60,302 bases of DNA from Streptomyces sp. NRRL S-31 (GTDB taxonomy: Bacteria; Actinomycetota; Actinomycetes; Streptomycetales; Streptomycetaceae): assembly GCF_000718775.1 (NCBI RefSeq), contig NZ_JOCB01000077.1, forward strand, positions 1 through 60,302, given 5' to 3'. A model generated the notes under the pieces. It was not told the DNA's origin and ran no database searches. It saw only the letters and a list, made by a program, of their open reading frames with translations. Position 1 is the first letter of the stretch; every line of letters starts with the position of its first letter. Position numbers and translations under genes: made by a program. Of this stretch, positions 8,427-16,961 are shown piece by piece.

Positions 8427-9380
8427 ATGGAGCTGGAGCTGCGGCACCTGCGGGTGCTGTGCGCGATCGCCGACGCGGGCTCCGTGGGCCGAGCCGCCGC
8501 CCAGCTGGGCTACTCGCAGCCGGCCGTGAGCACCCAGCTCCGGCGCATCGAGCGCCATCTGGGCGAGCCGCTCTTCGCTCGCGGGCCGAGCGGCGTCCGG
8601 CCGACCCGGTACGGCGCCGAGGTCGTCGAGCAGGCCCGCGACGTCCTCGCGCGGGCCGCCGCGATCGGGCACCGCCCGGCCGCCGGCCGCCCCCGCGGCA
8701 CGCTGCGGGTCGCCGCCACCAACTCGCCCGTGCTGTCCGGCACGGTCTCCCGGATCCGCGCCCGGCTGCCGGAACTGACCCTCGCGGTCACCAGCGTCTA
8801 CGCCTCCTCGCGGATCGTGGAGCTGCTGGAGGAGGGCGCGGTGGACGCCGCCATCGCCGCCGACTACCCGGGCCTGGAACTGCGGCACTCCACCGCCGTA
8901 CGGCACCGCGGGATCGTCACCGAGCCCACGTTCGTCGCGCTCCCGGCCCGGCACCGGCTGCGGCAGAGCCCGCAGGTGCACCTCGCCGATCTGGCCGAGG
9001 ACGCCTGGTTCGTGACCCCGGACGACGGGGCCGGGTGGCCGGGGGTGTTCTACGACGCGTGCGCGGCGGCCGGGTTCACGCCGCGCACCGTGCACGAGTG
9101 GCTCGGCGACCAGACCCAGCTCCAGAGCATGATCGCCGACGGTCTCGGGGTGTCCCTGGTGCAGCCGACGCTGCGGCCGATCCCGCACGTCCAGGTCAAG
9201 CCGCTGGTGGGCTCCCCGCTGTGGTGCCGCTACGTGCTGGCGTGGCGGCCGGACACCGTCACCGACGACCTCGTGGACACGGTGGTCCGGTCGGCCATGG
9301 ACGCCTACCGCGACCTCGTCGCCCAGGCCCCGCACCTGCGCACCTGGGCCTCGCGGACCTGGAGCGTCACCGGGGCGTAG
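8427..9380 (+). CDS. LysR family transcriptional regulator
   Basis: This 317-residue regulator has the classical LysR winged helix at the N-terminus (MELELRHLRVLCAIADAGSV, then AAAQLGYSQPAVSTQLRRIE as the recognition region, about residues 18-40). A linker helix and a periplasmic-binding-like effector domain beginning near GTLRVAATNSPV follow. ATG 8427 is preceded by GGGGAG. It is divergent from the TetR gene and 124 nt upstream of a PhoX-like gene on the same strand. Whether it controls that gene is not shown by the sequence. LysR proteins usually control a divergent or adjacent gene and bind a small metabolite. Confidence 0.9.
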   Translation: MELELRHLRVLCAIADAGSVGRAAAQLGYSQPAVSTQLRRIERHLGEPLFARGPSGVRPTRYGAEVVEQARDVLARAAAIGHRPAAGRPRGTLRVAATNSPVLSGTVSRIRARLPELTLAVTSVYASSRIVELLEEGAVDAAIAADYPGLELRHSTAVRHRGIVTEPTFVALPARHRLRQSPQVHLADLAEDAWFVTPDDGAGWPGVFYDACAAAGFTPRTVHEWLGDQTQLQSMIADGLGVSLVQPTLRPIPHVQVKPLVGSPLWCRYVLAWRPDTVTDDLVDTVVRSAMDAYRDLVAQAPHLRTWASRTWSVTGA

Positions 9381-9504
9381 GGACCCCGCCGGCCGGCGCG
9401 CGCCGCCGGGGAGTGACACGTGCGTCGCGCGTGGTTCCGGCGACGCGCACCAGGTGATAGACACGGCGGGTCACAGTCCTGTCCGCCAGCAGGAAGGTCA
9501 CCGC

Positions 9505-10875
9505 ATGTCTGCAACACGCCGTCAGATCCTGTCCGCGGCGAGTGCCCTGGGAGCGGGCATCGCCTTCACCGGGGCCCTGACCGAGGTCTTCGCGGGCACC
9601 GCGGCCGCGCAGGACCACCTGGGCCGCGCGGGTTACGGCCCGCTCGTCCCCGACCCGAACGGCCTGCTCGACCTGCCGAAAGGTTTCCGCTACACCGTGC
9701 TCTCCCGCGAGGGCGACCGGCTCCGCTCGGGGGAGGGCCGGGTGCCCTCCCATCACGACGGCATGGCCGCCTTCGCCGGCGCGGGGGGCCGTACCCACCT
9801 CGTCCGCAACCATGAGAACCGTGTGACCGCGGACATCCCGGTCCCGGCCGTCAGCGGCCTCACATACGACCCGGAGGGCAAGGGCGGCTGTACGGCGCTG
9901 ACGGTCGACGCGCACCACCGCGTGCTCTCCGAGCGGGTCGCCATCGCCGGTACCGCCGTCAACTGCGCGGGCGGCCGGACCCCTTGGGGCACCTGGCTGA
10001 CCTGCGAGGAGACCGAGGACAGAGCGGGCACCAACGGCTACACCAAGGACCACGGCTTCATCTTCGAGGTCCACCCCACCGACCCCCACCGCACCGGCGC
10101 GGTCCCGCTCACCGCGATGGGCCGCTTCCAGCACGAGGCGATCGCGGTCGACCCGCGGAACGGTGTCGTCTACGAGACGGAGGACGCCTTCGAGAAGCCG
10201 TTCGGCCTCTTCTACCGCTTCCTGCCGGACAAGCCGCTGGGCGGCGTCGGTTCGCTGCGCGCGGGCGGGCGGCTCCAGGCCATGCGGGTGCCCGGCGTCG
10301 CGGACCTGTCGACGATCCGGACGACCGGCGCGCACTTCGACGGCATCGAGTGGGTCGACGTCCCCGACCCGTCGGCCGCCGCCACGCCGACCCGGTTCCA
10401 GGACTACGGACGCGGCGGCATCACCCACGCGCAGAAGCTGGAAGGCTGCTACTGGGGCGGCGACCGCGTGTACTTCGTGTCGTCCTTCGCGCGCAGCGCC
10501 GACGGTTCCGCCGCCGACCACTACGGCCAGGTCTGGCGCTACGACCCGGCGCGCCGCCGGCTGACCCTGGTGGTCGTGTTCGGCCCGGACACCGACGTCC
10601 GACTGCCCGGCGAGTCCCCGGACAACATCTGCCTCGCCCCCAGCGGCGGCCTGATGGTCTGCGAGGACGGCAACGGCGCGCAGCACGTCTTCGGCCTGAC
10701 CCGCGAGGGCGAGGTGCACGCGATGGCCCGCGGCCGCCAGAACATCGGGACGGCGACGGAACCCGAGTGGGGGGAGTTCGCCGGGGTCACCTTCTCTCCC
10801 GACGGGAAGACCATGTTCGTCAACTGCTACACACCCGGTACCACGTTCGCGGTGACGGGCCCGTGGCGCCGGTAG
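9505..10875 (+). CDS. PhoX-like secreted phosphatase (DUF839)
   Basis: This 456-residue exported protein belongs to the PhoX/DUF839 group of calcium- and iron-dependent alkaline phosphatases and relatives. The N-terminus MSATRRQILSAASALGAG has a twin-arginine pair followed by a hydrophobic core, consistent with Tat export as for known PhoX proteins. The mature part is a beta-propeller with family segments LPKGFRYTVLSREGDRL, THLVRNHENR, CGGRTPWGTWLTCEE-like (NCAGGRTPWGTWLTCEE), GRFQHEAIAVDP and PDNICLAPSGGLMVCEDGNG. The ATG has AGGAAGG. A strong hairpin follows at 10897-10922. The true substrate (phosphate ester or other) is not determined by sequence. Confidence 0.85.
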   Translation: MSATRRQILSAASALGAGIAFTGALTEVFAGTAAAQDHLGRAGYGPLVPDPNGLLDLPKGFRYTVLSREGDRLRSGEGRVPSHHDGMAAFAGAGGRTHLVRNHENRVTADIPVPAVSGLTYDPEGKGGCTALTVDAHHRVLSERVAIAGTAVNCAGGRTPWGTWLTCEETEDRAGTNGYTKDHGFIFEVHPTDPHRTGAVPLTAMGRFQHEAIAVDPRNGVVYETEDAFEKPFGLFYRFLPDKPLGGVGSLRAGGRLQAMRVPGVADLSTIRTTGAHFDGIEWVDVPDPSAAATPTRFQDYGRGGITHAQKLEGCYWGGDRVYFVSSFARSADGSAADHYGQVWRYDPARRRLTLVVVFGPDTDVRLPGESPDNICLAPSGGLMVCEDGNGAQHVFGLTREGEVHAMARGRQNIGTATEPEWGEFAGVTFSPDGKTMFVNCYTPGTTFAVTGPWRR

Positions 10876-10896
10876 GCGGCGGGCGGCGGTGACCGT

Positions 10897-10922
10897 GCCG
10901 GGGCGCGGGTGCGCGCCCCGGC
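10897..10922. terminator. intrinsic hairpin between convergent genes
   Basis: An 11-bp perfect stem (GCCGGGGCGCG / CGCGCCCCGGC) with a GGTG loop lies 21 nt after the PhoX-like stop and 100 nt from the end of the converging GAPDH gene. No T-tract is present, as is usual in Streptomyces. It may serve both genes. Confidence 0.65.
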
Positions 10923-11022
10923 GGAGCCGCCGGCACGACGGCGGGGGTGACGAGCAGCCGCGCCCGGGTGGAACGGCCGCCGACCGGGACCCGGTCGGCG
11001 GCCGTACGCGTCCGCGCGGCGA

Positions 11023-12477
11023 TCAGACCGCCGGCGCCGGGTACGTCGGGTACTCCACGCCCGACACGTGCTGGACGACACGGACCACCTGGCAGGAGTA
11101 GCCGAACTCGTTGTCGTACCAGAGGTAGAGGATGGCGTTGTCGCCGTCGACCTTGAGGGCGCCGGCGTCCACGATCGAGGCGTGGCGGGAGCCGATGAAG
11201 TCGCTGGAGACCGCGTCGGGCGCCGTGGTGAAGTCGATCTGGCGCTTCAGCGGCGAGGTCAGCGACACCTCGCGCAGGTAGTCGTGCACCTCCTCGCGGG
11301 TGGTCTCGCGGGCCAGCTGGAGGTTGAGGATCGCGATCGAGACGTCCGGCACCGGGACGCGGATCGAGCTGCCGCTGATCTTCGCCTTGAGGTCGGGCAG
11401 CGCCTTGGCGACGGCGGAGGCGGCGCCCGTCTCGGTGATGACCATGTTCAGCGGCGCGGAGCGGCCACGGCGCTCGGACTTGTGGTAATTGTCCAGCAGG
11501 TTCTGGTCGTTGGTGAAGGAGTGCACCGTCTCCACGTGGCCGCGCAGCACGCCGTACTCGTCGTCCATCGCCTTCAGCGGCGGGACGATCGCGTTGGTCG
11601 TGCAGGAGGCGCAGGACAGGATCTGCTCGTCCGGCTTGATGGTGTCGTGGTTGACGCCGTGCACGATGTTGGGGACGTCGCCCTTGCCCGGCGCGGTCAG
11701 GACGACCTTCTCGATGCCGGGGCGCAGGTGCTTCGACAGGCCCTCGCGGTCGCGCCACTTGCCGGTGTTGTCGATGAGGATGGCGTCCCGGATGCCGTAC
11801 TCGGTGTAGTCCACGGACGTCGGGTCGTCGGCGTAGATCACCTTGATCGCGTTGCCGTTGGCGACGATCGTGCTGCTGTCCTCGTCCACGGTGATCGTGC
11901 CCTGGAACTGGCCGTGGATGGAGTCGCGGCGCAGCAGCGAGGCGCGCTTGACGAGATCCTCGGCGGCCCGGCCGCCGCCGCCGCGCACGACGATGGCGCG
12001 CAGCCGGAGGCCGTTGCCGGAACCGGCCTTCTCGATCAGCAGACGGGCGACGAGCCGGCCGATGCGGCCGAAGCCGTAGAGGACGACGTCGCGGGGCTCG
12101 CGGCGCTCGATCTTGTCGGCACCGGTGGCACCGGCGACCGCCTCGGCGGTGAACTCCGCCACGCCCAGGCCCCGGCCGTCGGCCTTGTACAGGGTGGCCA
12201 GCATGCCGAGGTCGATCTGCGACGGCCCGAGGTCGAGGGTGGTCAGGGCTTGGAGGAACGGCATGGTCTCGGTGACCGACAGCTCGGCACCGGCGATCTG
12301 CCGGGCGAAGCGGTGGGTCTTCAGGATGCTGACCACCGACTTGTTCACCAGGGAGCGGCTGTGCAGCAGGACGGTCACGTCCCGCTCGCGGTGCAGCTTC
12401 CCGATGAGCGGGATCATCGACTCCGCGATCTCTTCGCGGATCTTCCAGTTGGTGAACGAGTCGTCGTTGACAGTCAC
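11023..12477 (-). CDS. gap: glyceraldehyde-3-phosphate dehydrogenase, long form
   Basis: This 484-residue enzyme oxidises glyceraldehyde-3-phosphate to 1,3-bisphosphoglycerate with NAD(P) in glycolysis or gluconeogenesis. It carries an extra N-terminal helical region of about 125 residues before the Rossmann domain (VVLYGFGRIGRLVARLLIEK), which makes it longer than ordinary 330-residue GAPDH. The catalytic cysteine is in SCASCTTNAIVPPL, and the C-terminal signature WYDNEFGYS is intact. The long form is known as a second GAPDH type in actinobacteria. The start is GTG 12477 with only a weak ribosome site (AAAGATGGA). It converges with the PhoX-like gene. Confidence 0.93.
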   Translation of the reverse strand: MTVNDDSFTNWKIREEIAESMIPLIGKLHRERDVTVLLHSRSLVNKSVVSILKTHRFARQIAGAELSVTETMPFLQALTTLDLGPSQIDLGMLATLYKADGRGLGVAEFTAEAVAGATGADKIERREPRDVVLYGFGRIGRLVARLLIEKAGSGNGLRLRAIVVRGGGGRAAEDLVKRASLLRRDSIHGQFQGTITVDEDSSTIVANGNAIKVIYADDPTSVDYTEYGIRDAILIDNTGKWRDREGLSKHLRPGIEKVVLTAPGKGDVPNIVHGVNHDTIKPDEQILSCASCTTNAIVPPLKAMDDEYGVLRGHVETVHSFTNDQNLLDNYHKSERRGRSAPLNMVITETGAASAVAKALPDLKAKISGSSIRVPVPDVSIAILNLQLARETTREEVHDYLREVSLTSPLKRQIDFTTAPDAVSSDFIGSRHASIVDAGALKVDGDNAILYLWYDNEFGYSCQVVRVVQHVSGVEYPTYPAPAV

Positions 12478-12651
12478 GGATCCATCTTTCGAGCTAGGCA
12501 GCGCTCATATGATAACCACACCCTTCTGGCCGGTTCGCGGCCCCCTCGAGGGCTCGGACACGGCCCCGCGTTCCTGAATCAGGGTGGAAGTCCGGGGGAA
12601 ACCCGGGTCGCCGATTGCGCGGTCGGCACGGGCGTGCCCAAGGTCGGGAGC

Positions 12652-13860
12652 GTGCGCACCTCCTCCGCCGCCCGGCCCCCGCGGGCGGCCCCCTCCGGAC
12701 CCCCGCGCCGCCCCCGGCCGCCCCGGCCGGACTGGTCCGGCGCGGCACGGGGGCCGCTGCCGGCGCTCGCCCTGTTCGCGGCCGTCCGGCTCGCCGGCAT
12801 CCTCGCGGTGATCCTCACCAACGCCCTCGCGGGGCGGCCGCTGGTGCGGAACCTCGCCCACTCCTGGGACTCGCGCTGGTACCTGCACATCGCCACGCAC
12901 GGCTACGGCCACCTCATCTGGATCACCCCGCAGGGCACCGTGCAGACCGACTGGGCGTTCTTCCCCCTCTATCCGCTGCTCGTCAGGGCGCTGGTCACCG
13001 CCTCGCCGCTGACCCCCGGCCGGGCCGCCCTGCTCATCGCCTGGACGGCCGCGGGCGTGGCCGCGTACGGCATCCACCTCATCGGCCGCCACCTGTACGG
13101 GCGGGCCGTCGCCACCGCGCTGGTCGCCCTGTGGGCCGCCCTGCCGCAGGCGGTCGAACTGACCATCGCCTACACCGAGTCGCTGTTCGCCGCGCTCGCC
13201 GCCTGGTCGCTGTACTGCGTGCTCAAGGGCCGCTGGCTGTGGGCCGGCTCCCTGGCCGCGGCGGCGGGCCTGGCCCGGCCCAGCGGATTCGCGGTGGCGT
13301 TCGCCGTCTGTCTCACCGCCGGGCACCAGGTGCTGCGGCGGCGCGGCCGGGTCCCGGCGCGGCTGTGGGCCGGCGCGGCCGTGGCCCCCCTCGGCTGGCT
13401 CGGCTACGTGCTGTGGGTGGGCGGACGGACGGGGGACGTCCTCGGCGGCTACTTCGCGGTCCAGAGCGCCTGGGAGTCGCGCTTCGACTTCGGCGCCGGC
13501 TCGCTGCGCTTCCTCAGGGTCCTGCTGCTGTACGGCGGCGGCGTCGTCTATCCGGCGGCCCTGCTGATCGTCGCGGCGGCCCTGCTGCTGTTCGCGCTGC
13601 TGTGCCTGGACCGCGCCCCGCTGCCGCTGGTGCTCTTCGCCGGCGTCCTGGTCCTGCTCGTGATCGGCGGCTCCGGGTCCTTCTCCTCCAAGCCGCGGTT
13701 CCTGCTGCCGGCCTTCCCGCTGCTCATCCCGATGGCCCACGCGCTGACCCGGACCTGGTGGCGGGGGCGGAGCCGGGCGGTGGTCGTCTACGGTGCCCTC
13801 GCCCTCACCTCGCTGCTGTTCGGCACCTATGTGACCGCGGTGGCCCACTCCCCGCTGTGA
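12652..13860 (+). CDS. PIG-V-like mannosyltransferase family membrane protein
   Basis: This is a roughly 402-residue integral membrane protein with about nine to eleven transmembrane helices. After a proline/arginine-rich N-terminus, the first helix (ALALFAAVRLAGILAVILT) leads to SWDSRWYLHIATHGYG. This loop carries the W-D-x-x-W/H-Y-x-x-I-A pattern of GT-C enzymes related to PIG-V/Gpi18, where the Asp is catalytic. FFPLYPLLVR and YTESLFAALAAWSLY are further family segments. It probably transfers a mannosyl-type residue from a polyprenyl donor outside the membrane. GTG 12652 is tentatively chosen over GTG 12634; neither has a perfect ribosome site. Confidence 0.8.
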   Translation: MRTSSAARPPRAAPSGPPRRPRPPRPDWSGAARGPLPALALFAAVRLAGILAVILTNALAGRPLVRNLAHSWDSRWYLHIATHGYGHLIWITPQGTVQTDWAFFPLYPLLVRALVTASPLTPGRAALLIAWTAAGVAAYGIHLIGRHLYGRAVATALVALWAALPQAVELTIAYTESLFAALAAWSLYCVLKGRWLWAGSLAAAAGLARPSGFAVAFAVCLTAGHQVLRRRGRVPARLWAGAAVAPLGWLGYVLWVGGRTGDVLGGYFAVQSAWESRFDFGAGSLRFLRVLLLYGGGVVYPAALLIVAAALLLFALLCLDRAPLPLVLFAGVLVLLVIGGSGSFSSKPRFLLPAFPLLIPMAHALTRTWWRGRSRAVVVYGALALTSLLFGTYVTAVAHSPL

Positions 13861-14045
13861 GCGTCCGCGCATCCGCCCGGTGCGGCGCGGGAGCGCCGGC
13901 GTCCGCCGTCCGGCGGGGGAGGGGGCGCACCGGCCCGTCCGTCGTCCGGCGAGGGAGGGGGCGCGCCGGCCGCCGTGGGCGGTCCGCTGTGCGAAGCCCC
14001 GGATTCGGGGTAGACGAGGGGACGCCCGAGGAAAGGACCCGTCTC

Positions 14046-14366
14046 ATGACGACCTATGTGATCAGCGTCCCCGGCACCTTCACCACCGGGATCGAGGCCG
14101 ACACCCGTACCCGGCTGGCCCGGGCGCTGCGGCCCGCCGATCCGCACGGCACCCGCATGGGCAGCGCGGAGGACCTGGACGTGCTCAGCGTCAACGAGGA
14201 CAACACCTTCACCCTCCGTCTGACCGTCGACGCGGACACCGGCCCGCACGCCGAGGAGGAGGCCCGCAGGCTCGCGGACTCCGCGCTGCGGGGCGCGGGA
14301 CTGGACGAGCGGAGCGCACCGATCGGACCCGCGGTGATCACGGGCATCGACTCCGAGATCCGCTGA
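14046..14366 (+). CDS. conserved hypothetical protein (106 aa)
   Basis: I do not recognise this 106-residue protein. It starts MTTYVISVPGTF after a GGAAAGGA ribosome site and has strongly biased third codon positions, so it is very likely real. The sequence suggests a small alpha/beta protein: beta-like YVISVPGTFTTGI, LDVLSVN and TFTLRLTVDA stretches and one amphipathic helix (AEEEARRLADSALRGAGL). There is no signal peptide, cysteine or nucleotide motif. It sits alone before the SpoIIE phosphatase gene, 113 nt upstream on the same strand. Confidence 0.6.
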   Translation: MTTYVISVPGTFTTGIEADTRTRLARALRPADPHGTRMGSAEDLDVLSVNEDNTFTLRLTVDADTGPHAEEEARRLADSALRGAGLDERSAPIGPAVITGIDSEIR

Positions 14367-14479
14367 CGGCGACCGAGCGCCCCTGGGGCACGATCATCCG
14401 ATTTAGGTAAAATCAAGGCGTTTGCACGATTTCATAGGCGGCCGGCCCACCGGAGCCGCCGCCCCGCCGGAAGTGATCG

Positions 14480-15406
14480 ATGCCCCGCAAGCGCTCCACC
14501 GACCGAGGCGACGAGCTGCTCGCCCGGCTCGGCTCGCTCACCGCCCAGGCGCGCCAGCGGGCGGAGGTCCAGCGCAGCCAGGTCGAGCTGGCCATCGCCC
14601 TCCAGCGCGGCATGCTCCCGCGGGACCTGCCCTCCGCCCCCGGACTGCACGTCGCGGTGCGCTACACACCCGCCAACCTCGGTCTGAACGTCGGCGGCGA
14701 CTGGTATGACGCCTTCACCATGCCGGACGGCCGGATCGGGCTGACCATCGGTGACGTACAGGGCCACAACATCGAGGCCGCGGCCTTCATGGGCCAGGTC
14801 CGGGCCGGCCTGCGGGCGCTCGCCTCGGTCACTGGCGAGCCCGGCGAACTCCTGGCCCGCACCAACGACCTGCTGCTGGCCCTGGGCAGCGAGCTGTTCG
14901 CCACCTGCACCTTCATGCGGCTCGACCCGGCCACCGGGGTCCTGGAGAGCGCCCGCGCCGGCCACATACCGTTCGTGTGGGCCACGGCGGACGGGAAATC
15001 CGGCGTGGTCGACGACGAGGGCGGACCACCTCTCGGCATCGAACCGGGCATCGAGTTCCCGGTCACCCGGCACCGGCTCACCACCGGCGGGGTCTTCGTC
15101 CTGCTCACCGACGGAGTGGTGGAAGGACCGTCGCTGAACATCGAGGACGGCCTGGACCAGGTGGTACGGCTCGCGGGCATCGCCGCCGTCGCCGGTCTGG
15201 AGGCGCACGCGCTCGCGGCGGCCGTGATCAAGGGGGCGGAGAGCGTCGGCCACGACGACGACGCCGCCGTCCTGGTCGTGGGCCTGGACGACCCCGGCGA
15301 CTTGGTCCGGGCCACCCGGGCGCGGTCGTCCGCGGCGGCCCGGGGCCCGGCCGGCGGGCCGGACGACGGCGTGCCCCGCCTCGCCGAGCCGCGGCCACCG
15401 GTGTGA
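14480..15406 (+). CDS. PP2C-type SpoIIE phosphatase
   Basis: This 308-residue serine phosphatase of the SpoIIE/RsbU type would dephosphorylate an anti-anti-sigma (STAS) protein. A short N-terminal coiled helix (RQRAEVQRSQVELAIALQRGMLP) precedes the PP2C domain. Metal-binding aspartates are visible in NVGGDWYDAF (D74 region), LTIGDVQGHNIEAA (about residue 92), LLTDGVVEG (about 210) and HDDDAAVLVV (about 257). No sensor domain is attached. The next gene, a MASE1 membrane protein, begins 2 nt after the stop. This suggests that the membrane protein is co-expressed and possibly provides sensing. Confidence 0.9.
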   Translation: MPRKRSTDRGDELLARLGSLTAQARQRAEVQRSQVELAIALQRGMLPRDLPSAPGLHVAVRYTPANLGLNVGGDWYDAFTMPDGRIGLTIGDVQGHNIEAAAFMGQVRAGLRALASVTGEPGELLARTNDLLLALGSELFATCTFMRLDPATGVLESARAGHIPFVWATADGKSGVVDDEGGPPLGIEPGIEFPVTRHRLTTGGVFVLLTDGVVEGPSLNIEDGLDQVVRLAGIAAVAGLEAHALAAAVIKGAESVGHDDDAAVLVVGLDDPGDLVRATRARSSAAARGPAGGPDDGVPRLAEPRPPV

Positions 15407-15407
15407 G

Positions 15408-16439
15408 ATGGCTGCTGTGGTGGCTGTCGAGGAGCTGCGCCGGTCCGGCGCCCGTGCCGTGCGGGTACTGGCCGTCGCCGCCTGCTACTACGCGGCGGCC
15501 CGGCTCGGCCTGCTGCGCGAGCTGACGGTCGAGGGAGCCGTCGTCACCCCCATCTGGCCGCCCACCGGCGTCGCCGTCGCCGCGCTGCTCGTCCTCGGCC
15601 CGTGGTGCTGGCCCGGCATCACACTCGGCGCCTTCTTCTCCGTCCTCTCCCTCACCGCGCCCGGCATCGAGACGCTCGGCATCCTCTGCGGCAACACCGC
15701 GGCACCCCTGTGCGCGGCACTCCTGCTGCGCCGGGCCGGGTTCCGCACCGACCTCGGCCGGCTGCGCGACGGCCTCGCCCTGGTGTTCCTGGCCGCGCTG
15801 GGCGCGATGCTGATCAGCGCCACCGCCGGCGTCGGGCTCCTCGTCCTCACGGACGGCCTGCCCGCCCACGGTTTCTGGCCCGTCTGGCTCGCCTGGTGGG
15901 TGGGGGACGCGATGGGCGTGCTGATCGTCACGCCGCTGCTGCTGTCGCTGCACCGGGCGAGCCGGCCGCTGCCACTGGGTCGCTGGAAGGAGGCGACCGC
16001 GCTGGCCGTCGCCGTCTGCCTGCTGGTACCGCTGGCCGCCTACAGCACCCTCAGCCTGAACTTCCTCGTCTACCCGCTCATCATCTGGGCGGCGCTGCGC
16101 TTCCAGCTCGTGGGGAGCGTGCTGTGCGCGCTGGTGACCTCCGTGGTGGCCACCGTCGCCGCCACGGCCGGCGCCGGCGGGTTCGCCGGGCTGAGCCGGA
16201 TCGAGGTGATGCTGAAACTCCAGGCGTTCAACGGCGCCATGGCCCTGACCGCGCTGCTGCTGTCCGCCGTGATCATCGAGCAGCGCGACACCCGGCGTTC
16301 GGTGGAGCGGGCCTGCCGGGAACTGGCCGAGGTCCTGGAACACCTCACCGCCGGCGAACCCCCGCCGTCCCCGCCACCCCGGCCGCACGCGACCACCGAC
16401 GGCGCGGACGACCGCCCCCGGCCGACCGGCGCCCCGTGA
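15408..16439 (+). CDS. stand-alone MASE1 domain membrane protein
   Basis: This 343-residue membrane protein consists almost entirely of a MASE1-type sensory domain with about eight transmembrane helices. Family features are the N-terminal AACYYAAARLGLLRELTVEG followed by VTPIWPPTGVAVAALLVLG, and the WPVWLAWWVGDAMGVLIVTP segment. MASE1 normally precedes a kinase, GGDEF or SpoIIE output domain. Here no output domain follows; a short amphipathic helix (RRSVERACRELAEVLEHL) and a proline-rich tail end the protein. Its start lies 2 nt after the SpoIIE phosphatase stop, so sensor and output may be split between the two genes (inference). Confidence 0.88.
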   Translation: MAAVVAVEELRRSGARAVRVLAVAACYYAAARLGLLRELTVEGAVVTPIWPPTGVAVAALLVLGPWCWPGITLGAFFSVLSLTAPGIETLGILCGNTAAPLCAALLLRRAGFRTDLGRLRDGLALVFLAALGAMLISATAGVGLLVLTDGLPAHGFWPVWLAWWVGDAMGVLIVTPLLLSLHRASRPLPLGRWKEATALAVAVCLLVPLAAYSTLSLNFLVYPLIIWAALRFQLVGSVLCALVTSVVATVAATAGAGGFAGLSRIEVMLKLQAFNGAMALTALLLSAVIIEQRDTRRSVERACRELAEVLEHLTAGEPPPSPPPRPHATTDGADDRPRPTGAP

Positions 16440-16961
16440 CCGGCCCGAGCCGGTGGACGGTCGCGGCGGTCCCGCGCGGCGGCGTCAGGGGGCCGGCCGG
16501 CTTCCCGGGCCCTCGTCGTCGCCGTCCGGCGCGTCTGCCGAGCGGGGGCGGTGCCCCGGGTACGGCGGGTGGACGGCACCGGGGTCACCGGCGCCGGGCC
16601 GACCGCCGCCGGTCGTGCCGTAGCCGCCGGGGACGACGCCCGGCGGGGTGTCCGCGGCGGCCTGCGCCCCGCCGGGGCGGTGCCGGGCCCGGCCCCCGTG
16701 GCCGCGCTCCGGGTACGGGGACGGGTGGTCGAACGGCGGGTGGTCGAACGGCCCCCCGGCGGCGCACTCCCGCCGCGCCGCCCGCCCACCGGACTGCTCG
16801 CGCTCGTGCTCCTGGTGCTGATCCTCCATGTGACGGCGGGTACCCGGGCGGTGGCCCCCGGCAACACGGGTTCCGGCGTGTCGGACGGCGCGCCGGGGGC
16901 ACTGGGAGACGATGGGCCGGACCCGCACGGGAACAAGGCCGGACCGGAGGGACGGGGCGCG
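16440..16961. other. region between MASE1 gene and selA
   Basis: This 522-nt stretch has no plus-strand gene with a start signal. The selA frame stays open upstream but looks artificial. On the minus strand a possible 114-residue gene is listed separately. No promoter for selA could be assigned. Confidence 0.4.
16485..16829 (-). CDS. possible small Pro/Gly/His-rich protein
   Basis: This 114-residue reading frame begins MEDQHQEHEREQ. It contains a cysteine-bearing segment RRECAAGGPFDHPPFDHP and ends in a proline/glycine-rich tail. Third codon positions are about nine-tenths G or C, and the amino-acid mix is less arginine-rich than that of typical shadow frames. No convincing ribosome site precedes it and no family is recognised. 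It lies antisense to the space upstream of selA. Doubtful but worth listing. Confidence 0.35.
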   Translation of the reverse strand: MEDQHQEHEREQSGGRAARRECAAGGPFDHPPFDHPSPYPERGHGGRARHRPGGAQAAADTPPGVVPGGYGTTGGGRPGAGDPGAVHPPYPGHRPRSADAPDGDDEGPGSRPAP

